A stretch of 39,785 bases of DNA from NCBI GenBank assembly GCA_024681515.1, contig JAILAR010000091.1, positions 1 to 39,785 of the forward strand, given 5' to 3'. Origin of the DNA: Eubacterium sp. (GTDB lineage Bacteria > Bacillota > Clostridia > Lachnospirales > Lachnospiraceae). This document shows positions 8,372 through 16,434 of the stretch, piece by piece (position 1 is the first letter of the stretch; each line of letters opens with the position of its first letter). The notes under the pieces are model-generated. The model ran no database searches and was not told where the DNA came from. It saw only the letters and a program-made list of their open reading frames with translations. A program made the position numbers and the translations under genes.

Positions 8372-8402
8372 GTCATCCTGAGCCAAAGGCGAAGGATCAT
8401 GA
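8372..8402. repeat. REP-like palindrome
   Basis: The sequence TCATCCTGAGCCAAAGGCGA (8374-8393), followed by AGGATCATGA, forms an imperfect hairpin (CCT/AGG, GCC/GGC around AAA). It matches the common TCATCCTGAGCGAAGCGAAGGAT type of intergenic palindrome that I recall from many Firmicutes. A second small hairpin (GGAATC/GATTCC, about 8423-8437) follows it. Confidence 0.5.
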
Positions 8403-8454
8403 TAACATCGTATCTTAATTTACGGAATCGCAGATTCCCGGAAAGGACAAAACA

Positions 8455-9624
8455 ATGGATTATAACAAATTAAGTCTGGAAATGCATGAACAGAATCAGG
8501 GCAAGCTGGAGGTCGTATCCAAGGTGCGGGTGGAGACCCGGGACGACCTGTCCACAGCCTATACACCGGGCGTTGCGGAGCCCTGCCGGAAGATCCATGA
8601 GAATCCGGAGGATGCGTATAAATATACCTGCAAGGCCAACACGGTAGCCGTTGTGTCGGACGGTACCGCGGTGCTGGGTCTGGGAGATATCGGCCCGCTG
8701 GCTGCGATTCCGGTCATGGAAGGCAAGTCCATCTTATTTAAGCGTTTCGGAAATGTGGATGCGTTCCCGATCTGCCTGGACACCAAGGATCCGGATGAGA
8801 TCGTGGAGACGGTAAAGCGGATCGCACCGTCCTTCGGCGGTATCAATCTGGAAGACATTTCCGCACCCCGTTGTTTCGAGGTGGAGCGCCGTCTGAAGGA
8901 AGAACTGGATATCCCGGTATTCCACGATGACCAGCATGGAACGGCCGTGGTCGTTTGCGCAGGTCTGATCAATGCCTTCAAGCTGACCGGACGGAAATGG
9001 GAGGACTGCAGTGCAGTCATCAGCGGTGCGGGCGCCGCAGGCATCTCCATTTGCAAGCTGATGCAGCGCTTCGGTATCGGAAATGTAGTGCTGGTTTGCT
9101 CCAAGGGTGCTCTTTGCCCGGGTGAGCCGTTCATGAATCCGGCTCAGGCTGAGATGGCAGAGATCACCAATAAGAATAAGGAACGCGGAAGTCTGGCGGA
9201 CGTGATGAAGGGCAAGGACATCTTCATCGGCGTATCCGCTCCGAATATCGTAACCGCGGAAATGATCAGCACCATGGCAGAGAACCCGCTGGTATTCGCC
9301 ATGGCAAATCCGATCCCGGAGATCATGCCGGACGAAGCAAAGAAGGGCGGCGCCCGGATTATTGCTACCGGACGTTCTGATTTCCCGAACCAGATCAATA
9401 ACGTGCTGGTATTCCCGGGAATCTTCCGCGGAGCTCTGGATGCACGCGCAACGTCCATCACAGAGTCCATGAAGGAAGCAGCTGCACGTGCCATCGCGGC
9501 AGTGATTCCAGAGGAGGAGATCACACCGGAGTATATCATTCCGGATGCCTTTAATGATCAGGTGGCTAAGGTGGTTGCCAAGGCCGTAGCGGATGAAGCG
9601 GTACGCGCGGGCGTGACACGGTAG
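8455..9624 (+). CDS. NAD(P)-dependent malic enzyme
   Basis: The 389-residue cytoplasmic enzyme oxidatively decarboxylates malate to pyruvate. Visible motifs are AYTPGVAEP (catalytic Tyr region), VSDGTAVLGLGDIGP, the metal-binding VFHDDQHGTAVV and the dinucleotide-binding GAGAAGIS near 190. The MANPIPEI and ATGRSDFPNQINNVLVFPG segments near the C-terminus are typical of the short bacterial form without the phosphotransacetylase domain. The start ATG follows GGAAAGGA. It is a few genes upstream of citrate synthase, so the stretch has a carbon-metabolism flavour. Cofactor preference (NAD or NADP) cannot be read from the sequence. Confidence 0.93.
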   Translation: MDYNKLSLEMHEQNQGKLEVVSKVRVETRDDLSTAYTPGVAEPCRKIHENPEDAYKYTCKANTVAVVSDGTAVLGLGDIGPLAAIPVMEGKSILFKRFGNVDAFPICLDTKDPDEIVETVKRIAPSFGGINLEDISAPRCFEVERRLKEELDIPVFHDDQHGTAVVVCAGLINAFKLTGRKWEDCSAVISGAGAAGISICKLMQRFGIGNVVLVCSKGALCPGEPFMNPAQAEMAEITNKNKERGSLADVMKGKDIFIGVSAPNIVTAEMISTMAENPLVFAMANPIPEIMPDEAKKGGARIIATGRSDFPNQINNVLVFPGIFRGALDARATSITESMKEAAARAIAAVIPEEEITPEYIIPDAFNDQVAKVVAKAVADEAVRAGVTR

Positions 9625-9708
9625 TTTACATACCATTTGGGGATTACATGAGACAAAACCGGAAGCATCGGAACATGGGGATAAGATGCAGATGTGGAGG
9701 CGATACAT

Positions 9709-11676
9709 TTGTCTTACGTAGAATATGAAAAAGCGAAGAAACTCGGTGAGAAAGCCGTCAAGGAAGCCAAGCAGGAAGGAAAGTCCCCGAATCCTGCCGT
9801 TCTTGATGAGGTGCTTGACGGCGTTCGGATCCGGGGTGAGGTGAATCTCGGTCTGGTGACGATCCCCCTGGATCGGATCATCGGAACCGCAACGGCCGGC
9901 CGGGCGAATTCCTTTGCGTGCAATTTCATGCCGATCCTGGAAAAGGACACGGAATTTGCCGTGAAATGGTCGGCGCTTTGTGATGCCCATATGGAAGAGG
10001 GAATCCATGACCCCCTCAAGGTTTACGAATATCTGAACTATTACTATGTGCTGGAGGGCAACAAGCGCGCCAGCGTTCTTAAATATTTCGATGCGGTGAA
10101 TGTCCCCGCGCTGGTGACCCGGAAGATCCCTGTGAAAAGTGATGATCCGGAGATCCGGATCTACTACGAATTCATGGATTTCAATCGGAAGACCGGAGTG
10201 AATTTTATCTGGTTTTCCAAGGAAGGAAACTTCCACCGTCTGCTGGAGGATACCGGAACCGACATGTCCGCTCCGGAGCTGACCTGGACGGATGAGCAGG
10301 TACAGAACCTGACCTCCGCTTATTATAAGTTTTCCAAGGCCTTTGAAGAGAAGGGCGGAAAGAAGCTGGAGAACATCACCACCGGCGATGCCTTTCTGCG
10401 GCTGATCCAGGTGTACGAATATGAGACCGTTCTGAACATGACCATTGCGGACATTAAGACCGCGGCGGCCAAGATGTGGGAAGAGTTTCTGATGATGAAT
10501 CAGGGACAGGAGGTCACGGTAACGCTGGATCCTCCGGAGACGAAGAAGACCCTGCTGGCCAGGGTGCTCCGACCGGAGCCCTCGGAGGAGAAGCCGCTGA
10601 ACGTGGCATTTATCTTCGATCGGGATCCTTCCAGTTCGGACTGGCTGTATGCCCATGAGCTGGGCCGTAATCATATTAAAGAGGTGTTCGGAAATAAGGT
10701 TTCTACCTTAAAGATCACCTCGGCGGACACGGAAGAGAAGACGGTTCAGGCCATGGAGGAGCTGATCCGGACGGAGGGAACGGAGGTGATCTTCACCACC
10801 ACCTCGCAGATGATCGATGCCAGCCTGAAGGTGGCAGTGGAGCATCCGAATGTCCATATCCTGAACTGTTCCCTGAATACCAGTCATCGCTACATCCGGA
10901 CCTATTATGCGCGTCTCTACGAGGCAAAGCTGCTGTCCGGCATGCTTGCCGGGATCATGACGAAGAACAATCGCATCGGTTATCTTGCGGATTATCCGAT
11001 CTACGGTGTCATCGCAAATATCAATGCCTTCGCCATCGGTGCACGGATGGTGAATCCGGAGGTGGAGGTCCGGCTGGAATGGACCACCCTGAAAGATGAC
11101 ATTTCCAAAGAAGCGATCTATCAGAATTTCTATAAAGAAGGCGTGGATTATGTGTCCGATCAGGACATGATCACGCCGCGGCATGCGTCCCGAAAGTTCG
11201 GTATGTATAAGCTGACGGACCTGCAGCCGGTGAATGTGGCCATGCCCGTGGTGAACTGGGGCGTACTCTATGAGCGGATCATTAAAATGATCATCGACGG
11301 GGCCTGGGAGAAGACGGATGCGCCGGCGGATGACAAGGCCATCAATTACTGGTGGGGCTTATCCTCCGGGGTGATCGACGTGATCCTGTCGGAGAAGACA
11401 CCGGCGGCCACAAAAAGGCTCATTGAACTGATGAAGAAGTCCATCATGGATGAGCGGTTTGCACCTTTCTCCGGTATCCTTCTGGACCAGAGCGGCGTGC
11501 AGCGATGTGCGGCGGGGCAGACGCTGACGGCAGAGGAGATCATGAAGATGGACTGGCTGCTGGACTGCGTGGTGGGAGAGATCCCTGTGGTGGATTCTCT
11601 GAAGGAGAAGGCTCGAAATATCGTTGAATTAAAGGGTGTACGGAAAGATGAAGCTGAGGATCCTGGCGATCGCTGA
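9709..11676 (+). CDS. Cytosolic fusion: ParB/Srx-like domain with BMP (PnrA-like) ligand-binding domain
   Basis: The protein is about 655 residues and has no signal peptide or lipobox, although its C-terminal half resembles BMP/PnrA substrate-binding lipoproteins (about residues 290-620). That half starts at LNVAFIFDRDPSSSDWLYAHELG and includes EVIFTTTSQMIDASLKVA and the NNRIGYLADYPIYGVIANINAFAIGA-like core. The N-terminal 200 residues contain EGNKRASVLKYF, reminiscent of the GNKR/GHRR loop of ParB/sulfiredoxin-like domains. The result is probably an intracellular nucleoside or small-ligand sensor. I chose TTG 9709, which has GGAGG 8 nt upstream and gives the N-terminus MSYVEYEKA. A GTG at 9694 is possible but would overlap that site. 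The 3' end overlaps the next gene. Confidence 0.7.
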   Translation: MSYVEYEKAKKLGEKAVKEAKQEGKSPNPAVLDEVLDGVRIRGEVNLGLVTIPLDRIIGTATAGRANSFACNFMPILEKDTEFAVKWSALCDAHMEEGIHDPLKVYEYLNYYYVLEGNKRASVLKYFDAVNVPALVTRKIPVKSDDPEIRIYYEFMDFNRKTGVNFIWFSKEGNFHRLLEDTGTDMSAPELTWTDEQVQNLTSAYYKFSKAFEEKGGKKLENITTGDAFLRLIQVYEYETVLNMTIADIKTAAAKMWEEFLMMNQGQEVTVTLDPPETKKTLLARVLRPEPSEEKPLNVAFIFDRDPSSSDWLYAHELGRNHIKEVFGNKVSTLKITSADTEEKTVQAMEELIRTEGTEVIFTTTSQMIDASLKVAVEHPNVHILNCSLNTSHRYIRTYYARLYEAKLLSGMLAGIMTKNNRIGYLADYPIYGVIANINAFAIGARMVNPEVEVRLEWTTLKDDISKEAIYQNFYKEGVDYVSDQDMITPRHASRKFGMYKLTDLQPVNVAMPVVNWGVLYERIIKMIIDGAWEKTDAPADDKAINYWWGLSSGVIDVILSEKTPAATKRLIELMKKSIMDERFAPFSGILLDQSGVQRCAAGQTLTAEEIMKMDWLLDCVVGEIPVVDSLKEKARNIVELKGVRKDEAEDPGDR

Positions 11677-12463
11677 CGAAGAATCCAAGTACTATTGGGA
11701 CTACTTCGAGAAAACTAAATTAGAGGGGATCGATCTCATCATTTCCTGCGGAGACCTGGCACCGCAGTACCTGTCCTTTTTGGCGACCTACGCCAAGGTG
11801 CCGGTGCTGTATGTGCACGGAAACCACGATGCCTGCTATGATGACACGCCGCCGGACGGCTGCGTGTGCATTGATGACAGGATCTTTGTGTACCGCGGCG
11901 TGCGGATCCTGGGACTGGGCGGCAGCATGAAGTACAACTACGGACCGTACCAGTATTCGGATGCGGAAATGCGGCGGCGGATCCTGAAGCTGAAACTGAA
12001 GCTTCGGAGGAGTCGCGGTTTTGATATCCTGGTGTCGCATTCGCCGGCGCTGGGGATCAATGACGGGGATGATATTCCCCATCGGGGATTTCTCGGACTG
12101 ACGGAGCTGATCATCGATTACAATCCGAAGCTGTTCCTGCACGGACATGTGCATTTGAATTACGGACGGCATATCAAACGGGAGGAGAAGTATCTGGATA
12201 CCCGGGTGATCAATGCGTTTGAACGGTATGTTTTTGAGGAGGAATTTTCGGACGATGCCGTGCGGAAGGGGATCTTCGGGCGAAAACCGGCGGATCCTGC
12301 AGAGGGTTCCGGCAAGAAAATGGGAAGGCGCGAGCGCCGCATCAGACGAAAGGAACAAAAGCAAAAGACGATCCAGAAGGTGCTGGAGCGCAGAGAGGCC
12401 AAGGATGCGGCAGAGCGGGAGGCCGTGATGCAGGCGGCCAGAAAGAACTCGCAGGAGGAATAG
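11648..12463 (+). CDS. Calcineurin-like metallophosphoesterase
   Basis: The 271-residue protein has the two-metal phosphoesterase motifs SCGDL (about 37), VHGNHD (about 59), VSHSP (about 132) and LHGHVH (about 165). The usual first DxH motif is ADEES, so His is replaced; this may be a family trait. The last 60 residues are a Lys/Arg/Glu-rich, probably helical tail (RRERRIRRKEQKQKT) that could bind RNA or acidic partners. The start ATG lies 29 nt inside the end of the upstream BMP-like gene, with AAAGGG upstream, which suggests coupling. A GTG at 11636 is also in frame but has no ribosome site at the right distance. The substrate is unknown. Confidence 0.8.
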   Translation: MKLRILAIADEESKYYWDYFEKTKLEGIDLIISCGDLAPQYLSFLATYAKVPVLYVHGNHDACYDDTPPDGCVCIDDRIFVYRGVRILGLGGSMKYNYGPYQYSDAEMRRRILKLKLKLRRSRGFDILVSHSPALGINDGDDIPHRGFLGLTELIIDYNPKLFLHGHVHLNYGRHIKREEKYLDTRVINAFERYVFEEEFSDDAVRKGIFGRKPADPAEGSGKKMGRRERRIRRKEQKQKTIQKVLERREAKDAAEREAVMQAARKNSQEE

Positions 12464-12464
12464 G

Positions 12465-13838
12465 ATGTTTAGCAGTGATGAAATGAAAGACCTGGTGAAT
12501 AAGTATGTGGAGTTCTGCGCGGATGCAGGCCAGATCGATCAGCGCCTGTATTCCCAATACGATGTAAAGCGCGGACTCCGTGATTCCAACGGTAAAGGCG
12601 TCCTTACGGGACTGACGGAGATCTCGGATGTGAACGGCTTCCGGATCGAGAACGGAGAGCGCGTTCCCATCGAGGGCGAGCTTTACTATCAGGGCTACAA
12701 TATCATGGATCTGGTGCGGGGGTTCCACGATACGAAGCATGGATTCGAAGAGACCACATTTCTGCTTCTCTTCGGAGAGCTGCCGACACAGGACCAGCTG
12801 GAAGAATTCATGACGGTGATGGGACAGATGCGGCCGCTTCCGGAGAATTTCAACCGGGACGTGATCATGAAGGCACCCAGCCGTAATATTATGAATGTAC
12901 TGCAGCGCTGCGTGCTGACACTGTACTCCTATGATGAGGATCCGGATTCCATCGATATCCGTCATATCCTCGTACAGTCTCTCAGTCTGATCGCACGGTT
13001 CCCGGTGATCGCGGCATACGGCTATCAGAGTTACCGGCATAAATTCCTGGATTCCAGTCTGGTGGTGCACCGTCCGAAGGCAGAGCTGTCCACGGCGGAG
13101 AATATCCTCCGGCTGCTCCGGCCGGATCCGAAGTATACGGAACTGGAGGCCAAGGTACTGGACATCTGCCTGGTACTGCATGCGGAGCACGGCGGCGGAA
13201 ATAACTCAACATTCACGACCCACGTTATCACATCGACAGGTACGGATACCTACTCGACGGTGGCAGGATCTCTCGGCTCCCTGAAGGGACCCCGGCATGG
13301 TGGTGCGAACCTGAAGGTACAGCAGATGTTTGCGGATCTGAAAGCAAACATTTCCGACTGGGAAAATGAAAAAGAGCTCCGTGCATATCTGCAGGGGCTG
13401 CTGAATAAAGAAGGCTTCGATCATTCCGGCCTGATCTACGGTATCGGACATGCGGTGTATACCATTTCCGATCCGAGAGCCGTGATCCTGAAGGAATATG
13501 CCCGTGCGCTCTCGGTGGAAGAGGGCTTCGAGAAGGAGTTTGCACTGTATGACCGGGTGGAACGGATCGCGAAGGAACTCATCATGAAGAACCGGGATAT
13601 GAAGAAGCCGGTCTGCGCAAACGTTGATTTCTACAGTGGCCTCGTGTATACTATGCTACGGATTCCTATGGAATTCTTCACGCCGCTGTTCGCCATCGCC
13701 CGGATCTCCGGCTGGTGCGCACATCGGATCGAAGAGATCGTCAACAACGGCAAGATCGTTCGTCCCGCATACAAATATGTGGGTATGCATAAAGCGTATG
13801 TTCCGATGGAAGAGAGGATCTGGGACGAAGAAACCTAG
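12465..13838 (+). CDS. gltA: Citrate synthase
   Basis: The 457-residue protein condenses acetyl-CoA and oxaloacetate to citrate. The catalytic triad is visible: His in LHAEHG (about 240), His in GIGHAVYT (about 326) and Asp in ANVDFYSG (about 387). LKGPRHGGAN is the conserved CoA/oxaloacetate site. The protein is longer than most (about 380-430 residues) because of an N-terminal extension of about 40 residues, as in several clostridial enzymes. AGGAGG lies ahead of the ATG, one base after the upstream stop. A 2-methylcitrate synthase role cannot be excluded, but no propionate genes are nearby. The gene ends in a large nested inverted repeat. Confidence 0.92.
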   Translation: MFSSDEMKDLVNKYVEFCADAGQIDQRLYSQYDVKRGLRDSNGKGVLTGLTEISDVNGFRIENGERVPIEGELYYQGYNIMDLVRGFHDTKHGFEETTFLLLFGELPTQDQLEEFMTVMGQMRPLPENFNRDVIMKAPSRNIMNVLQRCVLTLYSYDEDPDSIDIRHILVQSLSLIARFPVIAAYGYQSYRHKFLDSSLVVHRPKAELSTAENILRLLRPDPKYTELEAKVLDICLVLHAEHGGGNNSTFTTHVITSTGTDTYSTVAGSLGSLKGPRHGGANLKVQQMFADLKANISDWENEKELRAYLQGLLNKEGFDHSGLIYGIGHAVYTISDPRAVILKEYARALSVEEGFEKEFALYDRVERIAKELIMKNRDMKKPVCANVDFYSGLVYTMLRIPMEFFTPLFAIARISGWCAHRIEEIVNNGKIVRPAYKYVGMHKAYVPMEERIWDEET

Positions 13839-14023
13839 GTTTCTATTCGCGGGTATGTCAGCGATGATTCAGCTGCATGTTTACATGCGTAGCTGAATCA
13901 TCGCTGACATACTCTGCGAAGCAGAGACCGCTGAGGACCGCCTCAGCCGTGAGCAGCGCAGCTGCGGCTTACGCGCGGAGCGCGGAAGGGCTGTGGCCGG
14001 GACGAAGCGAGCGAATAGAAACC
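13838..14023. repeat. Large nested inverted-repeat element
   Basis: Perfect 13-bp outer arms (GGTTTCTATTCGC, 13838-13850, and its complement 14011-14023) enclose a chain of hairpins. The main one has perfect 22-bp arms at 13853-13874 and 13891-13912 with a further inner GCATG/CATGC stem. It is followed by CTCTGC-GAA-GCAGAG (13912-13926), GCTGAGG-ACCG-CCTCAGC (13930-13947) and several GC-rich small stems. The left outer arm begins in the last base of the citrate synthase stop codon. No T-tract follows. I see no gene inside. It resembles the elements at 17813-17912 and 32367-32489. Confidence 0.85.
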
Positions 14024-14057
14024 GGATAATACATGTTTCACAAAGGAGTGTGAAGGA

Positions 14058-15074
14058 ATGGGTCTGATTGTAAAGGATTTGTTTAAGAAGTATGGGGAGA
14101 AAGTGGTCGTAGACCATGTCTCTTTCGAGTTGCCTCAGCCCGGCGTATATGCGCTGCTGGGTAGTAACGGTGCCGGTAAGAGTACCACGATCCGGATGAC
14201 ACTCGGTATGCTGGAGAAGACCGGCGGTGAGGTTACCTGGAACGGAGGACCGCTCAATTTCGATACCTGCAACATCGGGTATCTGGCAGAGGAGCGTGGT
14301 CTCTATCCGAAATACTCTCTGATGGATCAGATTAAATATTTTGGTGAGCTCCGCGGGGTTACGGGAAAAACCCTGACGGATCGTATCGCTTACTGGGCAG
14401 AGCGTCTGAAGGTAGAGGAGTACCTCTATCCGGAGAAGGCTGCGGAGCTGCTGGCAAAGGAGCAGCCGCAGTATCAGGAAGAAACAAACGCAAGAAAGTC
14501 AGCATTTTCGGCAAAGAAGAAAAAAGCGAAGCCGAAGACGGCAGACCAGCTGTCCAAGGGTAATCAGCAGAAGATTCAGTTCCTGATCGCGCTTCTGTCC
14601 GATCCGGAGCTGATCGTTCTTGACGAGCCCTTCTCCGGACTGGATCCGGTAAATGCGGATATCCTGAAGGAGGTTGTCCGGGAAGAGATCGCAAAGGGAA
14701 AATATATCATCATGTCCAGTCACCAGATGGAGGTCGTGGAGGAGTTCTGTACGGACATCACGATCCTGCATCGTTCCAAGGTAGTGCTGTCCGGAAATCT
14801 GAACGAGATCAAGAAGGGCTTCGGCCGTGTGAACCTGGGATTGAAGGTGGAGCGGGATGTGTCTGACGAGATCAAGGCGGTGGGCGCTGAGATCCTGTCC
14901 GAGAAAGAGCATGAGTACCGGATCCGAGTGACCGGTGATGAGCAGGCAAATCAGCTCCTGAAAAACCTCGTTGCAAAGAATATTCCCGTGGTCAAGTTCG
15001 ATCTCTCTGAGCTGACGCTTCATGAGATCTTTGTAAGAGAGGTAGGTGACGAAGCAAGTGAAGAGCGGAAGTAG
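14058..15074 (+). CDS. ABC-2 exporter ATP-binding protein (NatA-like)
   Basis: The 338-residue ATPase has Walker A GSNGAGKST (about 35-43), Walker B LIVLDEPFSGLDP (about 196-208) and the H-loop MSSHQ (about 222). The signature is LSKGNQQK (about 174). Its C-terminal 90 residues resemble the DUF4162-type domain of NatA/YhaQ proteins. A Lys-rich insertion of about 30 residues (around 135-168, including SAKKKKAKPK) sits between the helical domain and the signature motif, unlike common NatA proteins. GGAGTGTGAAGG precedes the ATG. It powers the two permeases encoded next, and its end overlaps the first of them. The exported substrate is unknown; Na+ or drug/peptide efflux are family precedents. 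Confidence 0.9.
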   Translation: MGLIVKDLFKKYGEKVVVDHVSFELPQPGVYALLGSNGAGKSTTIRMTLGMLEKTGGEVTWNGGPLNFDTCNIGYLAEERGLYPKYSLMDQIKYFGELRGVTGKTLTDRIAYWAERLKVEEYLYPEKAAELLAKEQPQYQEETNARKSAFSAKKKKAKPKTADQLSKGNQQKIQFLIALLSDPELIVLDEPFSGLDPVNADILKEVVREEIAKGKYIIMSSHQMEVVEEFCTDITILHRSKVVLSGNLNEIKKGFGRVNLGLKVERDVSDEIKAVGAEILSEKEHEYRIRVTGDEQANQLLKNLVAKNIPVVKFDLSELTLHEIFVREVGDEASEERK

Positions 15075-16419
15075 AGAAAATATCTACAGCCTGAAGGGGT
15101 TTGGTCACGTCTTCCGTTTTACCTTCCTTCAGACGCTGAAGAACAAGGGCTTCCTGGTCAGTGCGATCATGATGATCCTGATGATGACGTTCATGAGACC
15201 TCTCATGTATTATATGGGTAAAGGCGGCGCGAATGCGGCTCAGTCTCTGGGAGATACCCTCTCAAACATTGAGGCTGAGAAGATGTACATTTTAAATGAG
15301 ACCGATATCGAAATGAGTCGGATCGACATCGCTTCGGAAGACGCAAAACCGAAGGAGGGTACGCTGAATCCGGACAAGGTCGTTCTCTATGGAAAGAGCG
15401 AAGCAAACGCTGACGAGCTTCTGGGAAAACTCGGTGCGAAGGAAATCCTGGTTGTGATCCGGCCCTCTGCAACGGGGTATGACGTGAATGCGGTGATCGC
15501 GGATACTTCGGATATTCAGATCAAGAGCATGGACCATGCCGTAAATTACACCAGAGGCATTTTCGAATCTGCGCGGAAGAAGCAGATGAAGCTGGATGAT
15601 CAGGCGCTGAAGTCCATCAATTCCGGTATTACAAAGGGCGGCGTCCTTACCGTAGCTGAGTATGCAGATGAGAAGACACATACCATGTCCAAGGCAGAGC
15701 TTTCCGGTATCGCCTTCGGATTCTCCATGCTCATCATGCTTGTCGCTACTTTGGCGGGAAGTTTTGTTATCACCTCCGTCAATGAGGAAAAGCAGTCCAA
15801 GCTGGCAGAATCGCTGTTGGTCAGCGTTCGGCCCATGGCACTTCTGATGGGCAAGGTCGTGGGAATGCTCAGCTTTGTAACGGCGACCGTTATTCTGGGT
15901 GTCATCGGATCTATAACCATGGATGCGGTGATGAAGAATGTGATGCATATTGATATGTCTTCCATAAATACGCAGGGGCAGTTCAATCTTGCAATCTTCA
16001 CAAGTTACGGAGCTGTCGGTTTCGTGTTATTCTTTGCGGAGCTGATCATCACGCTGCTGTCCTTCGGCGTATTTGCCGGGGTACTGGGCTCTGCCTGCAG
16101 TAAGACGGAGGATCAGCAGAGCGCTACGGGTATCCTGACTATGCTGGTTATGGTGGCTTACATGGTATCCATCATGGGCGCGGCTCAGGAGACACTGATC
16201 CCGAAGGCTGCACTCATTCCGCCGGTTTCCTATATCATGGCACCGGTTGCCTATGTCAGCGGCCGGATCGGAGTCGGTGAACTTCTGGGCTCCATTGCGA
16301 TCCAGATCGCACTCCTGATAGGTATGGTGATCCTGGCGGCAAAGACCTATCGGAATCTGCTGCTCATGGATGCCAGCAAGCCGAAGCTTGCGACCATCTT
16401 CCAGGCAGCGAAGGGTTAG
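15058..16419 (+). CDS. ABC-2 family permease, first subunit (NatB-like)
   Basis: The roughly 453-residue membrane protein has one N-terminal membrane helix (FLVSAIMMILMMTFM), a large extracytoplasmic domain of about 150 residues, then five to six helices in the second half. This is the ABC2_membrane_3 layout of NatB/YhaP. The motif NEEKQSKLAESLLVSVRP just after the second helix is characteristic (coupling region). I prefer GTG 15058, which has AGGTGA 8 nt upstream. A GTG at 15046 is in frame but too close to its AGAGAGG. Either start overlaps the ATPase gene, so the two are translationally linked. It probably forms a heterodimer with the next gene product. Confidence 0.88.
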   Translation: MKSGSRENIYSLKGFGHVFRFTFLQTLKNKGFLVSAIMMILMMTFMRPLMYYMGKGGANAAQSLGDTLSNIEAEKMYILNETDIEMSRIDIASEDAKPKEGTLNPDKVVLYGKSEANADELLGKLGAKEILVVIRPSATGYDVNAVIADTSDIQIKSMDHAVNYTRGIFESARKKQMKLDDQALKSINSGITKGGVLTVAEYADEKTHTMSKAELSGIAFGFSMLIMLVATLAGSFVITSVNEEKQSKLAESLLVSVRPMALLMGKVVGMLSFVTATVILGVIGSITMDAVMKNVMHIDMSSINTQGQFNLAIFTSYGAVGFVLFFAELIITLLSFGVFAGVLGSACSKTEDQQSATGILTMLVMVAYMVSIMGAAQETLIPKAALIPPVSYIMAPVAYVSGRIGVGELLGSIAIQIALLIGMVILAAKTYRNLLLMDASKPKLATIFQAAKG

Positions 16420-16434
16420 AGGGGGTGATCAGTG

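Noticed and set aside
8734-10674. 646-codon minus-strand frame spanning malic enzyme and the BMP-like gene
   Set aside because: It crosses two genes with clear plus-strand motifs and their intergenic gap; a shadow frame caused by codon bias.
13838-14023. Interpretation as a simple rho-independent terminator
   Set aside because: The element has several stems and 13-bp outer arms but no T-run after any of them.
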